From Chloroflexota bacterium (GTDB taxonomy: Bacteria > Chloroflexota > Anaerolineae > Anaerolineales > Anaerolineaceae), in contig JAJYJF010000071.1 of the NCBI GenBank assembly GCA_021796375.1, forward strand, positions 1-8,629: 8,629 nt of DNA, read 5' to 3'. A program made the position numbers and the translations under genes. This document shows, piece by piece, positions 1 through 6,702 of this stretch. The notes under the pieces are model-generated. The model was not told the DNA's origin. It searched no databases and saw only the letters and a program-made list of their open reading frames with translations. The first letter of the stretch is position 1; every line of letters starts with the position of its first letter.

Positions 1-1
1 G

Positions 2-601
2 GCGGGCGAAATCGAGCTCATCGCGCACGAAGGCTTTATCGCCGCGCCGGAGAGCGTCCTGGAGGCCCTGGTGCGGCTGGCCGTCTCCCGCCGCTCCCGG
101 CGCTGGCTCCAGCAGGTGCGCACCTTCACCGCCAGCCAGGAGTTTCTGGGAATCTCTCAGCGCCTGGCCGCGCTGGCCGCCGGAAAAGAGGCCGGCCAGG
201 CCCAGGGGCGCCACTACTGCCTGGAGCAGGCTTTCGAGCGGGTGAACCGCGATCTTTTTCAAGGCAGTATGCCCCGCCCGCGGCTGGCCTGGAGCCGCGG
301 GGAGACCTACCGGGAGTTCGGCCACTACCAGCCCTCCAGCGATACGGTCTCGATCAGCCGGAGCCTGGATTCGGCGCAGGTCCCTGAGTTCGTGCTCGAT
401 TATGTGGTTTTCCACGAGCTGCTGCACAAGCAGCTGGGGATGAAGCTCGCGTCCGGCCGGCTGTATTCGCACACGCCGGCCTTCCGCCGGGCGGAGAGGA
501 CTTTCCCGCGGTACGCAGAGGCTAAGGCTTACCTCCAGGAGCTGTCCGTCCGGCTTTCCCCCCGGCGCCGCGGCGGGATGCAGCGTGCCTTCAAGGCGTG
601 A
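2..601 (+). CDS. SprT-like zinc metallopeptidase-domain protein, 5' end outside the window
   Basis: The reading frame is open from base 2, so the true start lies upstream; the GTG at 71 is probably internal, because the residues before it (around HEGFIAAPESVLEAL) read like genuine protein. The C-terminal part carries VFHELLH, with the zinc-binding HExxH at 413-427, followed 14 residues later by a His in YSHTPAFRRAE, a likely third zinc ligand near bases 470-472. An amphipathic stretch beginning LEQAFERVNRDLF precedes it, as in SprT/YgjP-like 'minigluzincin' proteins. Members of this fold are either proteases acting on DNA-protein crosslinks (SprT/Spartan) or uncharacterised metalloproteins. 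The tail after the domain is short and basic (RLSPRRRGGMQRAFKA). The next gene starts about 40 bases downstream on the same strand, so the two could be cotranscribed. The SprT-like fold call is fairly secure; the cellular substrate is unknown. Confidence 0.75.
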   Translation, partial: AGEIELIAHEGFIAAPESVLEALVRLAVSRRSRRWLQQVRTFTASQEFLGISQRLAALAAGKEAGQAQGRHYCLEQAFERVNRDLFQGSMPRPRLAWSRGETYREFGHYQPSSDTVSISRSLDSAQVPEFVLDYVVFHELLHKQLGMKLASGRLYSHTPAFRRAERTFPRYAEAKAYLQELSVRLSPRRRGGMQRAFKA

Positions 602-642
602 TCGGCATCCCGGCGCCTGGTCGCACCAGCTGAAAGGTGGAT

Positions 643-1467
643 ATGTTTGTCTTCCTGTCCAAGTTCCTGCCGCAGTTCGTCTATCCGGCCGGCCTGACCT
701 CGCTGCTGCTCGTCCTGGCGCTCGTCCTCCGGACCCGACCCCGCCTGCGAAACGGCCTCTTGATCGCCTGCCTGGCGCTGCTCTGGATCGGTGGAAACCA
801 TTGGGTGGATCTCTGGCTGACGCGATCGCTCGAGTGGCGCTACCTGCCGCCGGCAGACCTGCCGCATGCCGCCGCGATCGTCGTCCTGGGCGGCGGGACC
901 GACCCGGCGGTCTACCCGCGGCCCGCAGTGGAGGTCAACGGCGCGGGGGACCGGGTAATTTACGCCGCGCGGCTGTACAAACAGGGCGCCGCCCCACACC
1001 TGCTGCTCAGTGGCGGGTACATCACCTGGGCGGAGAACCGGCCTTCCACGCCGGCGCAGGAGATGGCCGACCTGCTGAAGCTCATGGACGTGCCCGATTC
1101 GGCGCTCTGGCTGCAGAACCGGTCGCAGAACACCTACGAAGACGCGCTGTACAGCAGCCAGATGCTGAAAGAGAAAGGGATCCGCAGGGCGGTGCTGGTG
1201 ACCTCCGCCAGCCATATGCCGCGCGCGGCGGCGCTGTTCCGCGCCCAGGGCATCGACGTGATCCCCGCCCCCACCGACTACACCGTGACCCAGGCCGATT
1301 TCCGCCCGCTCACTTGGGATACGCTGCCCGGCTACCTGGTCGACCTGGCGCCCAATGCGAGCAGCCTGCAGGGGACCTCGGCGGCGATGAAGGAGTACAT
1401 CGGCATGGCCGTCTACGGGCTGCAGGGGTGGCTCTCACCAGCCGCCGCGCCCCCGGCGGGAGATTAA
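643..1467 (+). CDS. YdcF/ElyC/SanA-family (DUF218) membrane protein
   Basis: The 274-residue protein has two N-terminal hydrophobic segments (about residues 12-30 and 37-50) and then a DUF218 domain. Domain motifs visible in order are AAIVVLGGG (77-85), LLLSGG (120-125), the conserved SQNTYEDA (161-168) and VLVTSASHMPRA (184-195). This two-helix plus DUF218 layout matches E. coli ElyC (about 260 residues), an envelope-biogenesis factor linked to peptidoglycan and undecaprenyl-phosphate metabolism. SanA and YdcF are related, and the chemistry of the family is poorly defined. I chose the ATG at 643 because AAAGG (633-637) sits 5 bases upstream; a GTG at 637 would add only two residues and overlaps that site. 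The gene ends 18 bases from the convergent lipoprotein gene. Family assignment is confident; equivalence to ElyC itself is inferred from length and topology. Confidence 0.87.
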   Translation: MFVFLSKFLPQFVYPAGLTSLLLVLALVLRTRPRLRNGLLIACLALLWIGGNHWVDLWLTRSLEWRYLPPADLPHAAAIVVLGGGTDPAVYPRPAVEVNGAGDRVIYAARLYKQGAAPHLLLSGGYITWAENRPSTPAQEMADLLKLMDVPDSALWLQNRSQNTYEDALYSSQMLKEKGIRRAVLVTSASHMPRAAALFRAQGIDVIPAPTDYTVTQADFRPLTWDTLPGYLVDLAPNASSLQGTSAAMKEYIGMAVYGLQGWLSPAAAPPAGD

Positions 1468-1485
1468 CTGGCTGCTAATGCATGC

Positions 1486-3540
1486 CTACTGCTTCGACAG
1501 AACGTAATAATACAAATCCGCATACAGCGGGTTGTAATAGTAGCCTTTCACCCAGCGCTGCTCGTAGCGGCGCAGCAGCTCCTGCGCCAGCAGGATGGTC
1601 GGGGCGTTCTGGTAGTACAGCTGGTTAAACTGAGCGTAAATCTGCGCCCGGGCGGCCGGATCGGAGGTTTCCACCCCCTTCTGGGAGAGCGCCGCAAGCT
1701 GATTTTTCAGCCCGAGCGGCAGCTGCGCCAGGGATCCGATCGTACCGGTGGTCATCAGGTCCGTCCAGTTGTGCGGGTCTGAGATTACCTCGTGGCTCAC
1801 CGCGAAGAACATCGGCATCTTCTTATTCCGGGTTGCGTTCTGGTAATCCTCCCAGACCAGGTTGGCCACACTCACCTTAAACTTCGGGTTCACCGCGCGG
1901 ATGCCATCCGAGAGGACCTGCGCGAAGGCCTGGCTGGCGGGGTTGCGCGGGTTGGGCGCCAGGCTCAAGGCAAAGCCCGTGTCCCACAGGGAACGGTTCG
2001 CCGCCGTTTTCCAGGTGCTGGCCTTAAAAGCCTGCGCGCAGGCGGCCGGGTCGTAGCTGTAATGCGGGTTCTGGTCGCTCGCGCCGAGCTCTCCAGGAAG
2101 CATGACCTGGAACAGCTGGCGGCCGGCCCCGCCCATCCCCTGCGAGATAAACCTGTTCCAGTCAAAGCAGGATGAAAATGCCTGGCGGATGTGGAGGTCG
2201 GTGAAGAAGTTGGGGGGGATGCCCGCGCCGTCCAGCTGGCCGCTGCCGATCAGCGCATTGCCGCCCAGGGTATTGATATTGAAATTGAACAGCGCGTCCA
2301 GCCGCGATTCGGCAGGCAGGCCGGTGAAGACCCGTATCGCGCTGCCGGGATCGCGCCCGGGCGCGCACGGGCTGCCCTGCGCGCAGACCTCGCCGGCGAG
2401 GTTGTCCAGCTCGCTGGGCTTGCTCGAGAGGTAGAACCCGATCGTGTCGGCGGTCCCGTTCTTCATCGCGTTCATCCGCGCGGAAGAAGATTTAACGATC
2501 TGGATGTGGATCGTTTTCAGCGCCGGCTCGCCTGCCGGGCCGCCGGGCCAGGCCGGGGTTTTCCGCCAGTAATCGGGGCTGGCTTTCAGGACGATTTCCT
2601 GGCCCGGCGTCCAGTGGTCCAGCTGGTAAGGCCCGGTCCCGTTGGCATGCATGCCGATGCCAAGCTGGTTTTGCTGTTCGGGCGACCGGTCGTAGAACTT
2701 CTGCCAGGTGTCGCACGACCCGTCCCAGCCGCCGTTCGCGGCCACCCATTTCTGATCTTCGATCGACGCGAACGGGCTGGTCAGGATCATCAGGAAAGGC
2801 CCCCAGGGGTGGGTCAGTTGGAAGGTGACCGTGCCCTTGGCGGCATCCACAGAGATCCGGCTCTGGACGCGCTGGCAGATCGCTTTCAGGCCCGCGGGAT
2901 AGGCGGCGGCGAGCTTCGCGGGGTTATCGAGATAAGAACCGTTGATGTCGACCAGATCGGTGATATCGTTGTTCGGGGTGGGCCCGAGCAGCGGCTCGAA
3001 GAGCAGCCATTCCATCGAATTGCTGCCGCCGGAGAGCAGGCCGCGCTGGAACGAGTAGGCGACGTCCGCCGGGGTGAGCTCATCCCCGTTTTGGAACCTG
3101 ACCCCCGTGCGGATTTTGAAGGTGTAAGTCAGGCCGTCCGGCGAAATTCCACCGTTGGCCGCGGAAGGAACCTCCTCGGCGAGCTGGGGGATAAAGCTAG
3201 AAACCGATTCCCGGTTGTAGAAGAGCAGGGTCTCGTAGACATTCTGGAAAATGGCACTGGCATTCGCGTCGCTGGAGACGACCGGGTCGAGCGTATCCAG
3301 GTCGCTGGACTGCACCTGGTAAAACGTGCTGGGATCTGATGACTTGAAAGAAGCTGGAACCGCGATCGCGGGGGTTGAGGTGACCATGGGCACCGTCGGA
3401 ATGGGACCAACCGTTTCGGTTGGCGTTGGCTCCGGGGTTGAAAGCTGTGTCCCCCCACACGCCGCCAGCATCAGGCCGGCCGCCACCAGCAGGGCTGCGC
3501 ATCCATACCACCTGGCGTGCATCTTCATCTCCTTGCGCAT
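1486..3540 (-). CDS. Family 5 ABC-transporter substrate-binding lipoprotein (peptide/OppA-DppA type)
   Basis: This 684-residue protein begins with a lipoprotein signal peptide: basic n-region, hydrophobic core, and lipobox LAAC with the lipid-attached Cys at residue 28. A Pro/Thr/Ser-rich tether follows (about 29-65). The solute-binding domain then shows the family 5 signature near residues 141-168 (TGVRFQNGDELTPADVAYSF), a mid-domain GTGPYQLDHW, and a C-terminal stretch including PTILLAQE. Such proteins capture oligopeptides, nickel, sugars or other solutes outside the membrane and deliver them to a two-permease, two-ATPase importer. No permease or ATPase gene lies in the window, so this is an orphan here and its ligand cannot be named. 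It is longer than typical OppA (about 540 residues) and has six cysteines beyond the lipid Cys (222, 276, 386, 392, 458, 501), which may form disulfides. The frame is open upstream to 3624, but ribosome-binding sites support 3540 or 3522 as start. Confidence 0.9.
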   Translation of the reverse strand: MRKEMKMHARWYGCAALLVAAGLMLAACGGTQLSTPEPTPTETVGPIPTVPMVTSTPAIAVPASFKSSDPSTFYQVQSSDLDTLDPVVSSDANASAIFQNVYETLLFYNRESVSSFIPQLAEEVPSAANGGISPDGLTYTFKIRTGVRFQNGDELTPADVAYSFQRGLLSGGSNSMEWLLFEPLLGPTPNNDITDLVDINGSYLDNPAKLAAAYPAGLKAICQRVQSRISVDAAKGTVTFQLTHPWGPFLMILTSPFASIEDQKWVAANGGWDGSCDTWQKFYDRSPEQQNQLGIGMHANGTGPYQLDHWTPGQEIVLKASPDYWRKTPAWPGGPAGEPALKTIHIQIVKSSSARMNAMKNGTADTIGFYLSSKPSELDNLAGEVCAQGSPCAPGRDPGSAIRVFTGLPAESRLDALFNFNINTLGGNALIGSGQLDGAGIPPNFFTDLHIRQAFSSCFDWNRFISQGMGGAGRQLFQVMLPGELGASDQNPHYSYDPAACAQAFKASTWKTAANRSLWDTGFALSLAPNPRNPASQAFAQVLSDGIRAVNPKFKVSVANLVWEDYQNATRNKKMPMFFAVSHEVISDPHNWTDLMTTGTIGSLAQLPLGLKNQLAALSQKGVETSDPAARAQIYAQFNQLYYQNAPTILLAQELLRRYEQRWVKGYYYNPLYADLYYYVLSKQ

Positions 3541-3553
3541 TGTGATCCTTCCC
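3529..3553 (-). promoter_or_regulatory. Two nested ribosome-binding sites for the substrate-binding protein gene
   Basis: On the minus strand GGGAAGGA (3546-3553) lies 5 bases before the ATG at 3540. A second site AAGGAG (3529-3534), inside the first codons, lies 6 bases before an in-frame ATG at 3522. Both starts give the same mature lipoprotein and differ only by six residues (MRKEMK) in the n-region of the signal peptide. These sites argue against the longer open frame up to 3624. Which start dominates cannot be decided from the sequence. Confidence 0.6.
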
Positions 3554-3653
3554 GGGCATCCCGTTTCATTCCCCCAGGTGGCTGCCCGGCGGCCGTACCG
3601 GCCCAACCGTTCTAGCGCAGCCATTCCCGCAGAAGGCAGATCAGATCGAGAAC

Positions 3654-3684
3654 ATTCTATCCAAATTTACCCAATTTTATCATG
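3654..3684 (-). promoter_or_regulatory. Weak candidate promoter for the substrate-binding protein gene
   Basis: An AT-rich island in otherwise GC-rich intergenic DNA contains, on the minus strand, TAGAAT (3654-3659), five of six matches to the -10 consensus, about 115 bases before the start codon. No good -35 box lies 16-18 bases upstream, so the call rests on one hexamer and base composition. Confidence 0.22.
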
Positions 3685-3726
3685 AAAAGCGCACCCGCCT
3701 TTTCCCCTTCCTGCCCGGGAGAAGCA

Positions 3727-3778
3727 GAACGGGCTGCCCGCGGCACCCCTCGATCCGGCCGGGGTGGGCAGCCCGTTC
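3727..3778 (-). terminator. Strong hairpin 28 bases after the SIMPL gene, probable terminator
   Basis: GAACGGGCTGCCC (3727-3739) and GGGCAGCCCGTTC (3766-3778) are perfect 13-bp inverted repeats. An inner acccc/ggggt pair (3745-3749 with 3761-3765) can extend the stem beyond a small bulge. The hairpin begins 28 bases past the stop codon of the SIMPL gene on the minus strand, and separates it from the substrate-binding protein gene downstream. The base run after the stem on that strand is TGCTTCT, not a clean T-tract, so termination may be inefficient; a transcript-end stabiliser is the alternative. Confidence 0.55.
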
Positions 3779-3805
3779 ATACGAGTCAAAGCGCTGGTCT
3801 GGATG

Positions 3806-4645
3806 CTAGTGAATCTCGAAGACCATCGCGACGTCCACGCTGAGGACCATCTGCCCCTGGGAGATCGGGACAGCCGCAGAAGGGGATGCCGCCCCGCCGC
3901 CCATCCCATACCCGTACACGGGCGTGGGGAGGCTCGTGGTATTGGTGGAAATGGATAACACCTGCCCCAGCTGGGTGCCGGAGGCATCGGTGAGCTCTTT
4001 GGCCAGCTCTTCGGCGTTCTTCACCGCGTCCTTGCGCGCGCTGGAGAGGGCCGCGGTCTTATCGGAGACGTCGAACTGGATGCCGTTGATGTTGTTTGCG
4101 CCGCTCTGGACCGCCGCGTCCAGCAGCGTCCCAAGCTTGCTCAGATCGCGCACGGTCACGTAGACGCTGTTATCCACGACGTAAGAGACCCCGATATTTT
4201 CACCGTTGGGCCCGTTCTTCTGCATCGGGTAGACGTTGAAATTGGTCGTCTGGATATCCTTGGGATCGACGCCCTGGCCTTTGATCGCATCCGTCACCTG
4301 CTGGGTCTGGGTGCGGTTGGCGGCCATGGCTTCGCTGATGCTGGTATTCTCGGTATGGACGCCGATATTGACGTACGCCATATCCGGGGTCAGCGTCGCC
4401 CGGCCGGTGCCGGTGACCGTCACGGTGCGGACCGGCGGGGTGGTGGGCTGCTGCGCGGCGCCCGTCGGCTGCTGGGCATTCTGGACAACTGGGCCTCCGG
4501 CTGCCTGGGCGGCGGGCGCGGCGGGAAGGCTCTGGGCGGTAACGCTGGCGGCGGCGCTCCCGATGGCCTGCGCCACGGGCGAGCAGGCCGAAAGGACCGC
4601 GACGATCAGCGCCGCTGCAGCAATCATAGAAAATTTATTACGCAT
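3806..4645 (-). CDS. SIMPL (DUF541) domain lipoprotein
   Basis: The 279-residue product has a signal peptide ending in lipobox LSAC, with Cys 21 as the expected lipidation site. An Ala/Gln/Pro-rich linker follows (about 30-70), then a SIMPL/DUF541 domain. The domain starts with VTVTGTGRATLTPDMAYV (75-92) and continues with TTNFNVYP (133-140), YVVDNSVYVTVRDL (155-168), LLDAAVQSGANNINGIQF (174-191), an Ala-spaced helix (about 199-222), and a final strand ending in FEIH. The family includes BP26/OMP28 of Brucella and E. coli YggE; members are periplasmic or surface proteins associated with stress tolerance, without a defined enzymatic activity. The start at 4645 is supported by GGAGG six bases upstream within GGAGGAGTAAG. 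The gene is probably monocistronic, given the hairpin after its stop and the 265-base gap to the next gene. It is divergent from nurA. Family call is firm; role is not established. Confidence 0.88.
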   Translation of the reverse strand: MRNKFSMIAAAALIVAVLSACSPVAQAIGSAAASVTAQSLPAAPAAQAAGGPVVQNAQQPTGAAQQPTTPPVRTVTVTGTGRATLTPDMAYVNIGVHTENTSISEAMAANRTQTQQVTDAIKGQGVDPKDIQTTNFNVYPMQKNGPNGENIGVSYVVDNSVYVTVRDLSKLGTLLDAAVQSGANNINGIQFDVSDKTAALSSARKDAVKNAEELAKELTDASGTQLGQVLSISTNTTSLPTPVYGYGMGGGAASPSAAVPISQGQMVLSVDVAMVFEIH

Positions 4646-4748
4646 CTTACTCCTCCAATTCGGTTGACTCGGGTTTTACGCTTCTGAGCTATAGACGCAA
4701 ACCGCCTGAAAAAGTTCCGATCCTCATCCCATGGCTGCATCTTGGATG

Positions 4749-4780
4749 CCAATTCCGCCGCGGGCATGGCCAATTCCGCC
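4749..4780 (+). repeat. 11-bp direct repeat, two helical turns apart, upstream of the nurA -10 box
   Basis: CCAATTCCGCC occurs at 4749-4759 and again at 4770-4780, a spacing of 21 bp, which places both copies on the same face of the helix. The second copy ends 8 bases before the TATAAT at 4789 and so covers the -35 position; the first lies just upstream. This is the geometry of a dimeric operator or tandem activator site. A shorter copy, CCAATTC, is at 4655-4661 beside the SIMPL ribosome-binding site. The repeats are seen directly; regulator binding is inferred. Confidence 0.5.
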
Positions 4781-4788
4781 TTCTTTCG

Positions 4789-4794
4789 TATAAT
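4789..4794 (+). promoter_or_regulatory. Candidate -10 box for the nurA-herA operon
   Basis: A perfect TATAAT lies 80 bases before the nurA ATG, giving an expected transcript start near 4800. There is no recognisable TTGACA-like box 16-18 bases upstream and no extended -10 TG, so the promoter may need an activator. The 11-bp direct repeat occupies the -35 zone. Confidence 0.5.
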
Positions 4795-4874
4795 AGGGAT
4801 ATCTCGTTTGCCTTTCACGTCCAGGCAATCTCATACGAACCCAGCCATGGCACGCTAATCCTTGGGAGCGGGTT

Positions 4875-6056
4875 ATGCCGGTTGACTTTCCATCCATCCA
4901 AGACCAGGTCCGGCAGTGGGGGGAAAAGGCTCCTCGTTTGATCCAGGACCAGCAGCAGCGCCGTACGGAAGCGCTGGCCTGCCTCGCGGAGGCGAGCGGC
5001 AAAATTGAGCTGCTGGGCGAGACCGTCGCGCAATCGATGGCGCTCAACCCTGGGCTGCGCTGCGCTGCCCCGGCGGGGGAAATGCTGCTCAGCCGCCGGC
5101 CGCTCCCGGAGACCCCGCCGGTTTACACCGTCCTGGCGGCGGACGGCTCGCAGATCAACCCCGACCGCCACGCGCGGGTCGAATTCTGTGTGATCAACGT
5201 GGGCGCCTTCGCCATTTATCCCGGGCAGGCGCTGCCATCCCGGGAGCTCAAGTCCAGCCGGCTGCTCAGCCCCGACGAGCTTTACACGGTCAACGGGCTG
5301 GTCACCGAGGAGTTCGTGGCGCTCAGCCGGGACCTCTCCGAGCGCAGCTTTCTGGCCGAGCTGGCCTGCGACGCGCCCCACCCGCTGGTGACGCTGACCG
5401 ATGGCCCGCTCGAGCTGTTCTGGGAGCGAGAATCGCGCGGGATCGAAGAATTCCGCAGGCTGTTTGAAAAATACCTGACGGAGCTGCGCAGGCTGTCCGA
5501 GCTGGGGGCGGTCACCGCGGGCTACGTGGATAAGCCCGCCAGCGACCTGGTGGTGCGCATGCTCGAGCTCACCCAACTGGGAGATCTCCGCCAGGCCGGC
5601 AAGCCCAAAGGCCGCCCCTGGATAGGCCTGACCGATACCGGCCTCTTCCGGGACGCGCTGGCACCCGGCGAGCGCTCGGCGCTGTTTGCGATCCGGTCGC
5701 CCGCGGCGCAGAGCTTTACCGGGGAGCTGGCGTTGTATTTCTTCTACCTGAATGTGGGCATGGAAACCCGGCCGTACCTGGCCCGGGTGGAGCTCCCGGG
5801 CTGGGTGGCGTCCGACCCGCCCGCGGTCGACCTGCTCCACGCCGCGCTGGTCAGCCAGAGCCGGGTGCTTGGCGCGCGGCCCTACCCCTACGCGCTGCAC
5901 CGCGCTCACGAGGTGGCGGTAGTGCCGCTGGTCGAAAAGGAGCAGCTGGAGCAGATGCTGGTGGCCGAGATGCTGCGCCGCGGGCTTCCGGTGGGCGAAA
6001 AATCGAACAAGCAAACTGCCAAGGACGGGCAGGGAAGGACGAGGTATAAGGGATGA
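4875..6056 (+). CDS. nurA: NurA-family DNA double-strand-break repair nuclease
   Basis: The 393-residue protein fits the NurA nuclease family, whose members are metal-dependent 5'-3' exonucleases and ssDNA endonucleases that work with the HerA translocase in resecting DNA ends. Visible motifs are TVLAADGSQI (85-94, catalytic-type Asp 90 in DGS), VTLTDGPLELF (172-182, second acidic site Asp 176), GYVDKP (216-221), and the C-terminal YPYALHRAHEVAVVPL (337-352) that ends the family domain. The N-terminal 60 residues are helical and Gln-rich, as in many bacterial NurA proteins; the last 20 are basic and probably disordered. The ATG at 4875 is preceded by GGGAG (4864-4868) at good spacing. Its stop overlaps the next start as ATGA, so translation of the two is likely coupled, and herA lies about 1 kb downstream in the same direction. 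Context and motifs agree, so the family call is strong; exact substrate polarity is inferred from characterised archaeal enzymes. Confidence 0.88.
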   Translation: MPVDFPSIQDQVRQWGEKAPRLIQDQQQRRTEALACLAEASGKIELLGETVAQSMALNPGLRCAAPAGEMLLSRRPLPETPPVYTVLAADGSQINPDRHARVEFCVINVGAFAIYPGQALPSRELKSSRLLSPDELYTVNGLVTEEFVALSRDLSERSFLAELACDAPHPLVTLTDGPLELFWERESRGIEEFRRLFEKYLTELRRLSELGAVTAGYVDKPASDLVVRMLELTQLGDLRQAGKPKGRPWIGLTDTGLFRDALAPGERSALFAIRSPAAQSFTGELALYFFYLNVGMETRPYLARVELPGWVASDPPAVDLLHAALVSQSRVLGARPYPYALHRAHEVAVVPLVEKEQLEQMLVAEMLRRGLPVGEKSNKQTAKDGQGRTRYKG

Positions 6057-6649
6057 CCCAGATCGAGATTGGACGGCTGCTGCGCGCCGGGACGGCAGGC
6101 TGCGTCGTCGGCTGCCGGGTCAGCCAGCTGACGGCCCCGGCGTTTGGGGGCATCGTGCGCATCCCGCTGGAGGCCGGCTACCAGGTCTTCGGGCTGATCC
6201 ACGACATCCATATCGACGACGACGGGCTGGTCCGCCAGCTGGTGACCGCGGATTCGATCCCGGAGGCGGTGATCCAGGACAACCGCGCCAACCGCAACGT
6301 GCCGGTGGAGATCAGCGTCCTGTTCATCGGATACGAGCAGGACGGCGTGGTATTTCACCTGCTGCCGCCCCGCCCGCCGCTCAGCCTGGACCTGATCTAC
6401 CTGTGCGAGGACGACGACGTCTGCCGCTTCACCAGCCACGGGCGCTTCGGCTACTTCCGGCATATCCTGCGCTCGGAAGAGCTGCCGGTCGGCGAGCTGC
6501 TGGCGGCTCACCTCCAGCAGGCCAGCCGGGCGCATGCCAGCCTGGGGGATCCCGCCTGGAAGGATGCGGCCACCCGCGAGCTGATCACCCTGCTGCGAGA
6601 CGATTATCCGCGGCTGATGATGGTGCTGGGAGCAATCGGGGATTGCTGA
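6053..6649 (+). CDS. Stand-alone HAS-barrel-like protein of the nurA-herA operon
   Basis: The 198-residue protein has no name I recognise. Its N-terminal half resembles the HAS barrel (HerA-ATP synthase barrel) found at the start of HerA. It shows GCVVG (16-20), then IVRIPLEAGYQVFGLIHDI (34-52). This matches, in order, GYVVG and WQFYGLVTDL at the start of HerA in this same window. The conserved-looking NRANRNVPVEISVLFIGY (77-94) follows. The C-terminal half has an acidic EDDD (119-122), an FGYFRHIL segment, and a helical end, RELITLLRDDYPRLMMVL (175-192). No Walker A, nuclease motif, signal peptide or membrane segment is present. It starts within the nurA stop (ATGA), so it is probably made in step with NurA. 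Because the HerA HAS barrel is the platform for NurA binding in the archaeal complex, this protein could be an adaptor or extra barrel subunit; that is inference. Its stop codon lies inside the left heptad-repeat array, so its last residues may have been altered by insertion. Confidence 0.7.
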   Translation: MTQIEIGRLLRAGTAGCVVGCRVSQLTAPAFGGIVRIPLEAGYQVFGLIHDIHIDDDGLVRQLVTADSIPEAVIQDNRANRNVPVEISVLFIGYEQDGVVFHLLPPRPPLSLDLIYLCEDDDVCRFTSHGRFGYFRHILRSEELPVGELLAAHLQQASRAHASLGDPAWKDAATRELITLLRDDYPRLMMVLGAIGDC

Positions 6650-6672
6650 TTGGAGATCGCTGATTGGAGATT
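6638..6672 (+). repeat. Left heptad-repeat array (five NNNGATT-type units)
   Basis: Five consecutive 7-bp units are seen: GGGGATT (6638), GCTGATT (6645), GGAGATC (6652), GCTGATT (6659) and GGAGATT (6666). As a result the 13-mer GCTGATTGGAGAT occurs twice, at 6645-6657 and 6659-6671. The array contains the stop codon of the upstream gene (TGA at 6647-6649). Read outside-in, its 35 bases match 27 of 35 in the reverse complement of 7127-7161, so the two arrays form an imperfect inverted repeat around the four-helix-bundle gene. Confidence 0.8.
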
Positions 6673-6686
6673 TCTAACAGTTGGTC

Positions 6687-6696
6687 GGGAGGAAGG
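6687..6696 (+). promoter_or_regulatory. Ribosome-binding site that fixes the four-helix-bundle start
   Basis: GGGAGGAAGG is a strong Shine-Dalgarno sequence ending 6 bases before the TTG at 6703. It supports that TTG over the earlier in-frame TTG at 6664, which lies within the repeat array and has no comparable site. Confidence 0.65.
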
Positions 6697-6702
6697 TGCG
6701 AT

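Noticed and set aside
1442..1459. GC hairpin CCGCCG / CGGCGG as a terminator between the convergent genes
   Set aside because: It is short, lies within the coding end of the DUF218 gene, and has no T-run on either strand. It is likely a by-product of GC-rich Ala/Pro codons.
585..1478. 297-codon alternative frame over the DUF218 gene
   Set aside because: The overlapping frame at 643-1467 has two membrane helices and all DUF218 motifs. The alternative is Arg/Pro/Ala-rich with no motif.
2191..3339. 382-codon plus-strand open frame opposite the substrate-binding protein gene
   Set aside because: The minus strand encodes a textbook lipoprotein with a family 5 signature. The plus-strand frame is an Arg/Gly/Val-rich shadow.
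4729..4850. Inverted repeat CCATGGCTG (4729-4737) and CAGCCATGG (4842-4850) flanking the nurA promoter region
   Set aside because: The 9-base match includes the self-palindromic CCATGG, and the arms are 104 bases apart. Chance is a reasonable explanation in a region of this size.
4815..6014. 399-codon open frame on the minus strand opposite nurA
   Set aside because: The NurA motifs are on the plus strand. The antisense product is compositionally biased (Gln/Arg/Gly/Leu) with no recognisable domain.
6664..6702. Upstream TTG start for the four-helix-bundle gene
   Set aside because: It lies in the heptad array without a ribosome-binding site, whereas the TTG at 6703 has GGGAGGAAGG at ideal spacing and fits the family's usual N-terminus.
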